Positions 33,744-43,708 of a DNA stretch of 44,749 bases are shown piece after piece. Source of the stretch: CAZLLE01 sp964560425 (lineage in GTDB: Bacteria; Campylobacterota; Campylobacteria; Campylobacterales; QNZT01). A program made the position numbers and the translations under genes. The stretch is taken from contig CAZLLE010000008.1 in the NCBI GenBank assembly GCA_964560425.1, forward strand, positions 1 to 44,749, read 5' to 3'. Every line of letters begins with the position of its first letter. The first letter of the stretch is position 1. Below the pieces are notes generated by a model, which saw only the letters and a list, made by a program, of their open reading frames with translations, searched no databases and was not told where the DNA came from.

Positions 33744-35579
33744 ATGATACAAATAACAAACCTAAGCAAAAGCTTTGCAGGAGAGACTCTCTTTAAAAAC
33801 ATCAATCTCAAAATATCACCAAATCAGAAAATAGGATTTATAGGAAGAAATGGATCAGGTAAATCTACTCTTTTTAAAATTATATTAAAAGAGGAACACT
33901 ATGATGAAGGTGAAATGACTATTCCAAAAAACTACAAAATAGGGACACTCAAACAACATCTTCATTTTACAAAAAAAACAGTGCGAGAAGAGTGTGCCCA
34001 AGTCTTATCAGAAGAGGAACAATACAATTTTTATAAAGTAGAAAAAATTCTCTTTGGTCTTGGCTTTAGTATGGAAGATTTAGAAAAAGATCCATTAAGC
34101 TTTTCTGGTGGATATCAAATTCGTATAAACCTAGCAAAACTACTAGCCACAGAACCACACATGCTACTTCTTGATGAACCTACAAACTATCTTGATATAT
34201 TATCTCTTAGATGGCTCAAAAAATTTATACGAACATTTAAAGGTGAAGTAATACTTATCACTCATGATCGTGATTTTATGGATAGTGTAACTACTCATAC
34301 AATGGGACTACAGAGAAAAACTCTACATATAATAGAGGGTAATACCAAAAAATATGCAGAGATACTCTCTATGAGTGATGAAACATATGAAAAAACTAGA
34401 GCAAATCAAGAGAAAAAGAGAAAAGAACTAGAAGATTTTGTGGCAAGAAACAAAGCTAGGGCTTCCACCGCGGCACTAGCCCAATCAAAACAAAAAATGT
34501 TAGAGAAAATGGAAGTAATGGATAGCTTGGAGAGTGAAAATAGTTTATCATTTAATTTTAACTATAAAGAGACACCAGCAAAAGTCACTCTTAGAGCAGA
34601 GAACTTGGGCTTTGGGTACAACAAAGATAAACCACTTTTTCAAAACCTCTCATTTACACTAGAAAATGGTAAAACTTTAGCAATAATCGGAAAGAATGGA
34701 AAAGGAAAATCAACCCTACTAAATTATATAGCAGGTGAATTAGTACATCAACAAGGTGAAATAAATCTACATCCAGCAACTACAATGGCACACTTTGGAC
34801 AGACTAATATAGAGAGATTAAATCCCAAAAATAGCATTACCGATGAGATAAACTCAGTAGTTAAAAGTATGCCAATATCACAAATAAAATCAATTTGTGG
34901 AACCATGATGTTTTCAGGGGATAGCTCCGATAAAAAGATAGAGGTCCTATCAGGAGGAGAGAGAAGTAGAGTAATGCTTGGAAAAATAATTGCAACCCCT
35001 ACAAACCTACTACTATTAGATGAGCCAACAAACCACCTAGATATGCAATCAATAGATGCTCTTTGTGATGCTATAGAGTCATTTAATGGAGCAACTATCA
35101 TGGTTACTCACTCCGAAATGTTATTAAGAAGGTTAGCTGATGCTCTTATCATATTTCATAAAGGTGGAGCAGAATATTTTGATGGAAATTATGATGATTT
35201 TCTGGAAAAAATAGGTTGGGAAGAGGAAGAAGGTGAAAAAAAGGCACCAAAAAAAACCAACTCAACACTAAGCTACAAAGAGCAAAAAAAGTTAAGAAAC
35301 CAACTAACTCAAGCAAGAAACAAAGAGGCCGCCCCATATAAAAAAGAGGTCTCACATTGTGAAGAAAAAATTACAGCCTTAGAAACAAAAATGGAGATAG
35401 AGAATAGAGAGCTACAAAAAGCATCTGATCAAGGAGACAACTCAGCCATTATCGAGATATCAAAAAAGATATCAAAGATAGATAATGAAATAGAAGAGCT
35501 ATTTGAAAAGCTTGAAATTGCTAGTGAAAAATTAGATGAAATTTTAGAAAAGTACAAAAAAAAACTTACAGAAAATTAA
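33744..35579 (+). CDS. ABC-F family ATPase (Uup/YheS type)
   Basis: A 611-residue soluble protein with two ABC nucleotide-binding domains and no membrane domain. First domain: Walker A GRNGSGKST at 34-42, signature FSGGYQ, Walker B LLLDEPTNYLD. Second domain: Walker A GKNGKGKST at 316-324, signature SGGERS near 403-408, Walker B LLLDEPTNHLD. The region between them is the charged P-site-tRNA-interaction linker (KTRANQEKKRKELEDF), and the C-terminus (about 495-611) is a coiled coil as in Uup and YheS. ABC-F proteins bind the ribosomal E site and relieve stalling; some also affect DNA transposition or antibiotic resistance. Which subtype this is cannot be fixed without alignment. polA follows after 46 bases, probably in the same operon. 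Confidence 0.93.
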   Translation: MIQITNLSKSFAGETLFKNINLKISPNQKIGFIGRNGSGKSTLFKIILKEEHYDEGEMTIPKNYKIGTLKQHLHFTKKTVREECAQVLSEEEQYNFYKVEKILFGLGFSMEDLEKDPLSFSGGYQIRINLAKLLATEPHMLLLDEPTNYLDILSLRWLKKFIRTFKGEVILITHDRDFMDSVTTHTMGLQRKTLHIIEGNTKKYAEILSMSDETYEKTRANQEKKRKELEDFVARNKARASTAALAQSKQKMLEKMEVMDSLESENSLSFNFNYKETPAKVTLRAENLGFGYNKDKPLFQNLSFTLENGKTLAIIGKNGKGKSTLLNYIAGELVHQQGEINLHPATTMAHFGQTNIERLNPKNSITDEINSVVKSMPISQIKSICGTMMFSGDSSDKKIEVLSGGERSRVMLGKIIATPTNLLLLDEPTNHLDMQSIDALCDAIESFNGATIMVTHSEMLLRRLADALIIFHKGGAEYFDGNYDDFLEKIGWEEEEGEKKAPKKTNSTLSYKEQKKLRNQLTQARNKEAAPYKKEVSHCEEKITALETKMEIENRELQKASDQGDNSAIIEISKKISKIDNEIEELFEKLEIASEKLDEILEKYKKKLTEN

Positions 35580-35625
35580 GTAGTAGCACAGCCTATAGAA
35601 ACCAAAAACTAGATAAACTACTCTC

Positions 35626-38280
35626 ATGAAAACACTTACAATTATAGATACATTTGGGTTCTTTTTTAGAAATTATTATGCTCTTCCATATCTTAGAAGC
35701 TCTTCTGGTTTTCCTACAGGGCTTTTGACTGGTTTTATCAATTTTATTGCCACACTCCAAAAAGAGCATGATACAGATTATATACTTTTTGCATTAGACT
35801 CAAAAGAGAAAACTCTTAGAAAAGAGCTTGTCCCCTCATATAAAGCAAATCGCCCTGCTCCACCTGAAGATCTACTTCGACAACTGCCTGTTGCTATCTC
35901 TTGGATTAAAAAGATGGGATTTAAACAACTCATAATGGATGGTTATGAGGCTGATGATATTATTGGTTCAATGGTTACTTATGCCAAAAATAATAATCTA
36001 AAAGTAAAAATTGTCTCTCATGATAAAGATCTCTATCAACTTATAGATGATGATATAGTAGTTCTTTATGATCCTATGAAAAAAGTAGAAATCAATGAAG
36101 AAAAATGCAGAGAAAAATTTGGTGTAGAACCTCATCAAATTGTTGATTATTTGGCTATTGTTGGTGATGCTTCTGATAATATTCCAGGAGTCAAAGGGAT
36201 TGGAGCAAAAGGAGCTACAAAACTTCTAAGTGAGTTTAAAAATCTTGAAGATATATATCAAAATATTGATAATATTCTTAATCCTCGCATGGTTAAACTC
36301 TTAAAAGAGAGTCAAGAAAATGCCTTTTTGAGCAAACAATTGGCTACACTCTATAGTGATCTAATTGATAGTTGTAATATGGATGAGTTCTCCTTTCCAT
36401 CTCAAAACCCCATTTTACAAATATCTCAAGAGCTTATAGATTATGATATGACCGCTATTTTAAAAAGAGCTGGAGCAGAGTATGAAAACAAAGTTCAAAA
36501 AAAGCCAAAAAATTCATTTGAACCTATTTTATTAGATACAAAAGAGAAACTTTTTAATGTAATAGATAAATTCACCCCTGATTTAATTGTAGCATTCGAT
36601 ACAGAGACAGATTCACTTGATGCCAAAAATGCAAATATAGTAGGATTCTCTTTTTGTACAAACGAAAGTAAAGCCTACTATGTTCCAATAGCTCACAACT
36701 ATCTAGGAGTAGGAGATCAACTATCCAAAGAGGATGCCAAAGAGGCACTTGAAAAACTTATGAACTATAAAGTAGTTGGACAAAATCTCAAATATGATTT
36801 TGCCATATTAGAGTATAATTTTGGATTTGAAAACCTAAAAGCATATAGCGATACTATGATTATGGCTTGGCTACTTGATCCCTCTCAAAGTGTAGGATTA
36901 GATAATTTAGCCAAAAAATATTTTGCCTATGAAATGGTAAAGTTCAAAGATATAGTCAAGAAAAAAGAGACTTTTGCCAATGTACAGATAGAGTTAGCTA
37001 CATCTTATGCAGCAGAAGATGCATGGATGACCTATAAACTATTTTATAAACTCCAAAATCTTCTACCAAAAGAGCTTCAAGAGGAGGCAAAAGAGGTAGA
37101 ATACCCTTTTATAAATACCCTTTTAAAGATAGAAAAAGAGGGTATAAAAGTAGATACCCTCTTTTTCAAAAAACTATTAGAAGCCGCAGACAAAAAAGTT
37201 ACACAACTTACAAATGATATCTATCAACTAAGCCAAAGTGAATTTAATATCAACTCCACCCAACAACTAGGAGTAATACTTTTTGAAAAGATGGGTCTAA
37301 GTGCAGGAAAAAGAACCAAAACAGGATATAGCACAGATGAAAAAGTACTAAATTCAATTATTGACGAACATGAGATTATCCCAAAATTACTAGAGTATCG
37401 TGAAGTTTATAAACTTCGTTCAACCTATATCAAACCTCTATTACAACTAGGCTCTAAAAATCCAGACAGTAGAATACATACCTCATTTCTACAAACAGGA
37501 ACAGCAACAGGGAGATTAAGTAGTAAAAATCCAAACCTCCAAAATATACCAGTTCGTACAGAAGTAGGAAGAAGAATTAGAGAGGGATTTATAGCCAAAG
37601 ATGGATATAAACTTATAGGTATTGATTATTCTCAAATTGAACTTAGACTCTTAGCTCACTACTGTGAAGATGAGGCACTCATGAGTGCATTTAATAATGA
37701 TAAAGATATTCACTTAGAGACTGCTATCAAAATTTTTGGAGAAGAGAAAGCTAAAGAGAAGAGAAATATTGCAAAAAGTATAAACTTTGGACTTCTTTAT
37801 GGAATGGGAGCAAGAAAACTATCACAAACTATCAAAGTAAGCTCCAAAGAGGCAAAATCCTATATTGATAGCTATTTTGCATCATTTCCTACTGTAAAAA
37901 ATTATTTGGAATTTATACAAAATTCAGCCAAAAAAGATGGTTTTATAACAACTCTTCTAGGCAGAAAAAGATTTTTTGATTATGAAAATGCCAACACCTT
38001 TGTCAAAGCCTCATTTCAAAGAGAGAGTGTAAATACACTATTTCAAGGAAGTGCAGCTGACTTAATCAAGCTCTCAATGAACAAACTTCTAATAGAGATG
38101 GATTCTAATCAAGGCAAAATGTTACTACAAATCCATGATGAACTTATTTTTGAAGTCAAAGAGGAGTATACAAAAGAGTTTTCACAACAAGCAAAAGAGA
38201 TCATGGAAAATATCTACAAACTAAAAATACCACTCAAATGTTCAGTAAGCATTGGCGATAATTGGGGTGAACTAAAATAA
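35626..38280 (+). CDS. polA: DNA polymerase I
   Basis: An 884-residue three-domain enzyme for Okazaki-fragment processing and repair. The 5'-3' exonuclease (about 1-290) has YEADDIIG, SHDKDLYQL and GDASDNIPGVKGIGAKGA. The 3'-5' proofreading domain (about 315-480) is intact: FDTETD with Asp325 and Glu327, NLKYDFA, and YAAEDAW. The polymerase domain has motif A DYSQIELRLLAHY from Asp667, motif B KSINFGLLYGMGARKL and motif C IHDELIFEV with His837, Asp838 and Glu839. The length is a little below the 928 of Escherichia coli but no part is missing. There is no clear Shine-Dalgarno before the ATG, so translation may rely on coupling to the ABC-F gene 46 bases upstream. No strong terminator faces this strand. 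Confidence 0.97.
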   Translation: MKTLTIIDTFGFFFRNYYALPYLRSSSGFPTGLLTGFINFIATLQKEHDTDYILFALDSKEKTLRKELVPSYKANRPAPPEDLLRQLPVAISWIKKMGFKQLIMDGYEADDIIGSMVTYAKNNNLKVKIVSHDKDLYQLIDDDIVVLYDPMKKVEINEEKCREKFGVEPHQIVDYLAIVGDASDNIPGVKGIGAKGATKLLSEFKNLEDIYQNIDNILNPRMVKLLKESQENAFLSKQLATLYSDLIDSCNMDEFSFPSQNPILQISQELIDYDMTAILKRAGAEYENKVQKKPKNSFEPILLDTKEKLFNVIDKFTPDLIVAFDTETDSLDAKNANIVGFSFCTNESKAYYVPIAHNYLGVGDQLSKEDAKEALEKLMNYKVVGQNLKYDFAILEYNFGFENLKAYSDTMIMAWLLDPSQSVGLDNLAKKYFAYEMVKFKDIVKKKETFANVQIELATSYAAEDAWMTYKLFYKLQNLLPKELQEEAKEVEYPFINTLLKIEKEGIKVDTLFFKKLLEAADKKVTQLTNDIYQLSQSEFNINSTQQLGVILFEKMGLSAGKRTKTGYSTDEKVLNSIIDEHEIIPKLLEYREVYKLRSTYIKPLLQLGSKNPDSRIHTSFLQTGTATGRLSSKNPNLQNIPVRTEVGRRIREGFIAKDGYKLIGIDYSQIELRLLAHYCEDEALMSAFNNDKDIHLETAIKIFGEEKAKEKRNIAKSINFGLLYGMGARKLSQTIKVSSKEAKSYIDSYFASFPTVKNYLEFIQNSAKKDGFITTLLGRKRFFDYENANTFVKASFQRESVNTLFQGSAADLIKLSMNKLLIEMDSNQGKMLLQIHDELIFEVKEEYTKEFSQQAKEIMENIYKLKIPLKCSVSIGDNWGELK

Positions 38281-38325
38281 ACTACACAAATTTATCCAAT
38301 ACCTCAACATAAGTACTAGCACAAT

Positions 38326-38349
38326 AAAAGCAGGGAAATTAATCCCTGC
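38326..38349 (-). terminator. Intrinsic terminator of the 67-residue gene
   Basis: GCAGGGA (38330-38336) pairs with TCCCTGC (38343-38349). On the minus strand the stem is followed by TTTTATT. It lies eight bases after the end of the 67-residue gene and faces the polA end. Confidence 0.75.
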
Positions 38350-38357
38350 AAATAAAA

Positions 38358-38561
38358 TTAATCAAATCTTCCTGCATCAATATCCTCTTTAATTTTATCC
38401 AAACCCTCTTGTAAAATAGCGTGCAATTTAAGTGCAGCTCTCTTATTATCCACCTCAGGGATATCCCAATCTGTAAATCTCATATTTGCTTTAAAAAGGA
38501 ATTTCAACTCTTTTTTAATAGTTTTTTCTCTACTTTCAAACTCTTTTTCCAATGTATCCAT
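38358..38561 (-). CDS. Small charged protein of unknown function
   Basis: A 67-residue cytoplasmic protein, highly charged, with two predicted amphipathic helices: residues 1-25 rich in Glu/Lys (EKEFESREKTIKKELKFLF), then a break at NMRFTDWDIPEVDN, and a helix to the end (KRAALKLHAILQEGLDKIKED). It has no cysteine, membrane span or known motif. AAGGAG lies 11 bases upstream of the ATG and an intrinsic terminator follows the stop, so it is a real gene and the end of a transcript. I do not recognise the family. It lies between polA and the RND efflux operon. Confidence 0.8.
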   Translation of the reverse strand: MDTLEKEFESREKTIKKELKFLFKANMRFTDWDIPEVDNKRAALKLHAILQEGLDKIKEDIDAGRFD

Positions 38562-38597
38562 AGTAATAATTTCTCCTTTTTCTTCATTTAACCATGT

Positions 38598-38705
38598 TCA
38601 ATTCGGGATACCACCGCCCAAAAGGAAGAAGATCCAAACCAAATTTACAGCAATAACTCCAGCCTCACCAAGAAGCACACAAATAATAAAATCAAAAATG
38701 CAACT
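38598..38705 (-). pseudogene. Possible YccF-like gene remnant
   Basis: In the gap between the RND permease stop and the 67-residue gene, the minus strand has a 36-codon open stretch with no ATG. It reads FDFIICVLLGEAGVIA then VNLVWIFFLLGGGIPN and a TGA stop. The NLVWxxFxLGGGIP pattern resembles the N-terminal membrane segment of YccF-domain proteins (NIIWxxFGGG). Nothing of the rest of that family follows. It may be a broken remnant, or a short membrane peptide using GTG at about 38678 or a rare start. The similarity is from memory and weak. Confidence 0.3.
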
Positions 38706-38720
38706 TTAGTCCCTTAGTAC

Positions 38721-41700
38721 TTATATTTTTTCATGCTCATAAAACTTTCTAAACCACCTATCTATTGGATTAATCATTTTATACATCACAGGAACAACAA
38801 GAAGAGTTAACACCATCGAACTCAAAAGACCTCCGATAATAGAAATTGCCATTGGTGCATTTGTCTCAGATCCTAATCCATCGCCTATCGCTAATGGTAA
38901 CATGGCAAATATCATAGCGACTGTTGTCATTAAAATTGGTCTAAGTCTTTTTTCACCAGCTTCTATCAAAGCTTCATCTGAACTTTTCCCCCTCTGCATT
39001 GCTCCATTTGCAAAGTCTACTAATAAAACAGCATTTTTTCCAACCATTCCCATAAGCAACATGAAACCAATCATAACAAATAGAGAAAATTGTAATCCAC
39101 TAAAATATAGAGCTAACATTACACCAATAATACTAAGAGGCAAAGCTATCATGATGATAATGGGCTGAATCAGTGACTCATATAAAATAGCTAAAATAAT
39201 AAACATTAAAATCACCGAAAGCCCAAGAGCATCCCCAAAAGCTTTACCTGTTTTTTCCATCTCTTCTGCAAATCCTGTAAATCTATAAGTTACATTTGTT
39301 GGTAAAAGTTTATCTATGCCTTCTCTTGTATAAGCTACAGAACCACCCAAATCAAGACCAAATAGATCTGCAAAGATAGTTACCTGTCTTTGTCTATCAA
39401 AGTGATTTATTGTAGCCAAGGCAGTAGAGCTTGAAAAATCAACCAAACCATCTAAATATACCAAATGACCATTTTCTGATTTAAGTTGTATCTTTTTGAT
39501 ATCTTCTATAGAGACCCTATCTTTATCAGGAAACCTCAGCGTAATATTATACTGTTTACCCTTCTCTTCAAAATAGGAGATTTCCAAATCACTTGAAAAT
39601 GCTGTTGAAATGACATTGGCTATTTGAGATGCAGAGATTCCCAACCTATTAGCATTGGCTCTTTTTATATTGATATCTATTTGAGGCTTTCCATCATCAA
39701 GATTTGTATCAACATCTACAAATCCCTCTTTTTTCTTGAGATAATCTGTCAAATTATTAGTAGCCACTTTCAAATCTTCAAAAAAATCAGATTTTAAAAC
39801 TATCTGATAAGGTACGGAAACCCCTGCCCCTTTGATATTTGGAATTGCAGCAACAGTTATAAATAGATCCTTTTTAAATGGTTCTAACTCACCTCTAAAG
39901 TTTTGAATAATTTGCTCTTGATTAATACTTCTCTCTTTTCTATCATTTAATTTTACATAAATTACAGATTTATGTTTTTCCCCAGCACTATTATAACCCA
40001 CACTCAAAGTAGTAAAGAGGACATTATTATCTTTTCTAACCACCTCTTCTACCGCTTTTGATCTGTTTATCATCTCTTCGAGTGATACACTTGCATCTGC
40101 TTTTATAAATATCTCAAACTCTGCTTTATCCTCTTTTGGTATAAAATCCATTCCAATTTTTGGAAAAAGACTCAGTGAACCGAAAAAACCAGCAAATACT
40201 ACAATCAAAGTAATAATTTTAAATCTAAGAACAAACTTTAAAACTACTTCATAAAAACTCTCTAAAGCCTTAAATATTGGTTCTGTTAGATTATAAAATT
40301 TACTCTCTCTCTTTTGCAAAACTCTTGCACTTAAACTTGGTATAAAAGTTAAAGCAACACTATAAGAGATAATGACAGCAAATCCAACCGTCATAGCAAA
40401 ACTTTCAAAAAATTTTCCAACAATACCACTCATGAAAGAGACAGGAATAAATACAGCTAAAAGCATTGCTGAAATAGCCAAAATAGTAAATGCCATCTCT
40501 TTTGTTCCTTCAACAGCTGCTTCAAACTTCTCCATACCATCTTCCATCTTTTTGTATATATTTTCAATGACAACAATAGCATCATCAATAATAATTCCAA
40601 TAGAGAGAGTAAGCCCAATTAAAGTCATCTTATTTAGATCAAATCCCATATAATCCATCAATGCAAAAGTACCAAAAATAGAAGCTGGAATTGATAAAGC
40701 AGAGACTAATGTAATAGTCATGTTTCTCAAAAAGAAAAATATAATAATCACAGCCAAAAATGATCCATAAATAAGATCAAATCTTACCTGTTCTAGTGAA
40801 TTTATGATAAAAGGAGAGGTATCACTTAAAGTTTTTACCTCATATTTATCACCTGCTAGTTTTTGGAGTAAAGGAAGTGAATCTTTTACTCTTTGTACAA
40901 TATCTATGGTATTTGTTCCCGAAATCTTTTGGACTTCAAGCATCACACCCTCTACACCATTATAAGAGGCATAACTTTTTGCATCACTCATACCATCTTC
41001 TACTCTTGCAATATCTTTTAACTTAATATCATCTTTTATCATGATATTTTTAAGTTCCTCAATATTCAAAGCATCTGCTTTTGTTTTGAGCGTATACTCT
41101 TTGGTTGAGGATATAAGTTTACCACCACCAATTTTGACATTTTCACGAGAGACTATCTGATTGAGTTCGGTAATAGTTATACCAAACTTATTAAGTAAAT
41201 TTGGATTTGGATAGATTTTTATCTCTCTATCTTTATAACCTATAATTTTAATAGCTCCCACACCATTAATTTTTTGTAGTTTTGGTTTTACTTTCTCATC
41301 AGCAAATAACATCAAATTTTTAACACTATCATTTTTTGCCGTTAAAAAGATATTAATAACTGAAGCCCCACCAATATCTAGTTTACTCACTAATGGAGTT
41401 TTTGCGTTGCGAGGTAATATAACCGCAGATACTTTATCCCTAACATCATTGGTTGCTTCATCTATATCCCTTGAGAGAAAAAACTTAACCATTACCACAC
41501 TCACACCCTCAGAACTTGTAGATATGATAGAGTCTATTCCACCAATACGCGAAATTGCTTCTTCTATTTTATCAGTTACTTGTGACTCAATTGTACTTGC
41601 TTCTGCACCAGGATAAATGGTCTGAACTGTTACCATTGGAAAATCTACATTTGGAAAAAGTGCTGATGGCATAGACTTAAAACTCATTAATCCAAATATC

Positions 41701-41759
41701 ACAAGCGTAATGACATACATCAATGTTGTGATAGGTCTATTAATTGCTAATTTATACAT
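38721..41759 (-). CDS. RND-family (HAE1/AcrB type) efflux permease
   Basis: A 1012-residue, 12-span inner-membrane pump. It begins MYKLAINRPITTLMYVI, then FPNVDFPMVTVQTIYPGAEASTIE, typical of the RND porter start. The proton-relay acids sit in TM4 as GIIIDDAIVVIENIYK with Asp392 and Asp393. Two large periplasmic loops lie at about 30-330 and 540-850, and the second half repeats the membrane plan (GFMLLMGMVGKNAVLLVDFANG). Full length for the family. It is the last gene of the tetR-tolC-adaptor-RND operon; its ATG follows the adaptor stop by six bases. The substrate is unknown; hydrophobic drugs, bile-like compounds or metabolites are typical of HAE1 pumps. Confidence 0.95.
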   Translation of the reverse strand: MYKLAINRPITTLMYVITLVIFGLMSFKSMPSALFPNVDFPMVTVQTIYPGAEASTIESQVTDKIEEAISRIGGIDSIISTSSEGVSVVMVKFFLSRDIDEATNDVRDKVSAVILPRNAKTPLVSKLDIGGASVINIFLTAKNDSVKNLMLFADEKVKPKLQKINGVGAIKIIGYKDREIKIYPNPNLLNKFGITITELNQIVSRENVKIGGGKLISSTKEYTLKTKADALNIEELKNIMIKDDIKLKDIARVEDGMSDAKSYASYNGVEGVMLEVQKISGTNTIDIVQRVKDSLPLLQKLAGDKYEVKTLSDTSPFIINSLEQVRFDLIYGSFLAVIIIFFFLRNMTITLVSALSIPASIFGTFALMDYMGFDLNKMTLIGLTLSIGIIIDDAIVVIENIYKKMEDGMEKFEAAVEGTKEMAFTILAISAMLLAVFIPVSFMSGIVGKFFESFAMTVGFAVIISYSVALTFIPSLSARVLQKRESKFYNLTEPIFKALESFYEVVLKFVLRFKIITLIVVFAGFFGSLSLFPKIGMDFIPKEDKAEFEIFIKADASVSLEEMINRSKAVEEVVRKDNNVLFTTLSVGYNSAGEKHKSVIYVKLNDRKERSINQEQIIQNFRGELEPFKKDLFITVAAIPNIKGAGVSVPYQIVLKSDFFEDLKVATNNLTDYLKKKEGFVDVDTNLDDGKPQIDINIKRANANRLGISASQIANVISTAFSSDLEISYFEEKGKQYNITLRFPDKDRVSIEDIKKIQLKSENGHLVYLDGLVDFSSSTALATINHFDRQRQVTIFADLFGLDLGGSVAYTREGIDKLLPTNVTYRFTGFAEEMEKTGKAFGDALGLSVILMFIILAILYESLIQPIIIMIALPLSIIGVMLALYFSGLQFSLFVMIGFMLLMGMVGKNAVLLVDFANGAMQRGKSSDEALIEAGEKRLRPILMTTVAMIFAMLPLAIGDGLGSETNAPMAISIIGGLLSSMVLTLLVVPVMYKMINPIDRWFRKFYEHEKI

Positions 41760-41765
41760 ATTTGC

Positions 41766-42476
41766 CTACTTCGTTTGTGCTGTTATAATCGTACCATCGC
41801 CAAAAAGTCCAACAATAAAATCTTTGGCTTTCACTTCAGCTTTTATCTTTCGTTTTTGAGTATCAATCGCAGGATATATTTTGGAGATAACACCAACATA
41901 ACTCTTATCACTTCCATCAACCTTATAAGAAAATCTATCTCCAATTTTTACATCATTCCAATACTTTTGATCAAATTCCAAAACCAATTTTCGCTCAACT
42001 TTACTTTGAATTTTAAATACTGTTCTAATCATCGCACCACTTACAGCATCTCCAACCTCAATATTTTTTTCATATATTACTCCATCATAAGGTGCTTTTA
42101 AAACAGTTTTAGCAAGTATTGCTTGTTGATAAAGTAATTGTGCTTTTGCATTTGCATATTTTGAAGCATATTTATCAAACTCTGCTTGATCTATAATAGA
42201 TTTAACTTTTTGTCGTCTTCTATAATCTTTTTTGGCATATGTGAGTATTGTTTGAGTAATCCCCAAAGATGCTTTTAAATCTTCATTTTGAAGCGTTGCC
42301 AAAACAGCACCTTTTTTAACTTCTGTTGCAATATCTACCAAAACTTTATCCACAATACCACTAGAACTAAATGCCAAATTAGCACTTCTATTTGCATGAA
42401 CTGTAAAAGTAGCATATATCTCTTTTGCCTGAAGAGTAATTGTTAATAGTGCTAATATTGTTAATAATTTTATCAT
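41766..42476 (-). CDS. RND efflux periplasmic adaptor (membrane-fusion protein)
   Basis: A 236-residue exported protein with signal peptide 1-17 (ending LQA). First lipoyl half NLAFSSSGIVDKVLVDIATEVKKG (about 33-56), a short helical hairpin (about 65-122), second lipoyl half LKAPYDGVIYEKNIEVGD (about 126-143), then a beta-barrel domain (about 155-235). It is shorter than the usual 350-400 residues because the C-terminal membrane-proximal domain is reduced and the hairpin is short. It links the RND pump to the TolC-type channel in the periplasm. The ATG overlaps the stop of the TolC-type gene by four bases, with AAGGGG upstream. Confidence 0.9.
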   Translation of the reverse strand: MIKLLTILALLTITLQAKEIYATFTVHANRSANLAFSSSGIVDKVLVDIATEVKKGAVLATLQNEDLKASLGITQTILTYAKKDYRRRQKVKSIIDQAEFDKYASKYANAKAQLLYQQAILAKTVLKAPYDGVIYEKNIEVGDAVSGAMIRTVFKIQSKVERKLVLEFDQKYWNDVKIGDRFSYKVDGSDKSYVGVISKIYPAIDTQKRKIKAEVKAKDFIVGLFGDGTIITAQTK

Positions 42477-43708
42477 TTGATAAACCCCTTGATATTTTTA
42501 TTTGATCTAAAGTAGTAGTTTGCTTTTGCAATCTCATAATCATTAAGTGACTTTTTATAACGAGCTATACTTGCAGTTTTTTGACTTAAAGAATCTAGAT
42601 AAGTAACTTGATCAACAATTCCTGCATCAAACTTTGCTTTGATTGTTTTATAAGCACTCTTAGCTGAGTTAAAAGCACTTTTGGCACTTTGAATATTTAT
42701 TGACGCTGTTTTAAGCCTATCTATCGCTAATTTATATCTGATTTTTTCTTCTAAAAGTTGATGATTTATCTGCTCTTGCAAAGCCTGTTTTTTCAGATAA
42801 ATTGCCTCTTTTTGTCTCTTATTTACACCATTATCATATAATCTCATCTGAGCTACTAATGCTATCTTATTTTGATTTTTAACCTGTTCTATACCCATAT
42901 CTTTTAATCCATCATCTCTAGAATAGTCATAATAACTATATGTATCCTCTAATCGTACATTTGGATAATAGAGAGCATTTGTAGCTTTAGCAACTGCTTC
43001 TAGTGCATCTGCCTGTTTTTCAAGGGATTTAATCAATTCACTAGGTATAAATTTTAAATTTTTTGGATTTACAAGTGAAGCATTTTCTAAAGTTTTGATC
43101 TCTCTACCTGTTTTTAAGGTAAGATAATTTTTTATTGTCTTGATATTCAACTTCAAAGACTCTAAATCATAGCTATTTGCATCATAAGAAGATTGTAGTT
43201 TATCAACATAATCTTGAGAAGCTAGTCCTGCTGATCTAAATTTTTTGATCTTCTTAATATCTGCTTTTAGTTGATTAGATTTCTCTTTTAAAGCTTTTTG
43301 CGTCTCTTGTAAACTTTTGATATTAAAAAAATCTTGTATAATTTCAAGTGTAAGTGCTTTTTGTGCATAAATCAAATCATATTGACTTGCTTCAAAAAGA
43401 TCTTTTTTCTGTTTTATCAAGGACTCTTTACGATACCCATCAAATAGATCAACTCCAGCCTTGGCATAAACATTAAGTGTATTTCCTGCTTGAAAAGGAG
43501 AGACTTCATCAAAACTCATATAGGCTGTTCCCACATCAATCGTGGGATAATAACTACTCTGCTGAGAATCTAACTCTTTTTTCTTTGCAGCAACATTTAA
43601 AGCAGATGCTTTTAAGAGATAGTTAGAACTCTTCGCTGAATCTATCAATAAAATTAAACTATCTGAATATATAAATATTGGTAGTATCAAAAGTAAGAAT
43701 TTTTTCAT
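42473..43708 (-). CDS. TolC-family outer-membrane efflux channel
   Basis: A 411-residue exported protein of the OEP family with signal peptide at about 1-15. Two OEP repeats are visible: LKASALNVAAKKKELDSQQSSYYPTIDV (helix, then the first strand pair with FQAGNTLNVYAKAGVDLFDG) and LEAVAKATNALYYPNVRLEDTYSYYD followed by KIALVAQMRLYDNGVNKRQ. These give the 4-strand-per-subunit trimeric barrel and the periplasmic helical tunnel. GAGGTG precedes the ATG, which overlaps the tetR stop by four bases. It forms the outer-membrane exit of the RND pump encoded downstream. Confidence 0.93.
   Translation of the reverse strand: MKKFLLLILPIFIYSDSLILLIDSAKSSNYLLKASALNVAAKKKELDSQQSSYYPTIDVGTAYMSFDEVSPFQAGNTLNVYAKAGVDLFDGYRKESLIKQKKDLFEASQYDLIYAQKALTLEIIQDFFNIKSLQETQKALKEKSNQLKADIKKIKKFRSAGLASQDYVDKLQSSYDANSYDLESLKLNIKTIKNYLTLKTGREIKTLENASLVNPKNLKFIPSELIKSLEKQADALEAVAKATNALYYPNVRLEDTYSYYDYSRDDGLKDMGIEQVKNQNKIALVAQMRLYDNGVNKRQKEAIYLKKQALQEQINHQLLEEKIRYKLAIDRLKTASINIQSAKSAFNSAKSAYKTIKAKFDAGIVDQVTYLDSLSQKTASIARYKKSLNDYEIAKANYYFRSNKNIKGFIK

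Noticed and set aside
34748..35101. Antisense open frame of 117 codons within the ABC-F gene
   Set aside because: It runs opposite the conserved second nucleotide-binding domain; the coding signal belongs to the ABC-F frame.
41775..42101. Plus-strand open frame of 108 codons opposite the RND adaptor gene
   Set aside because: It is fully antisense to a recognisable adaptor and has no family features or start signals.
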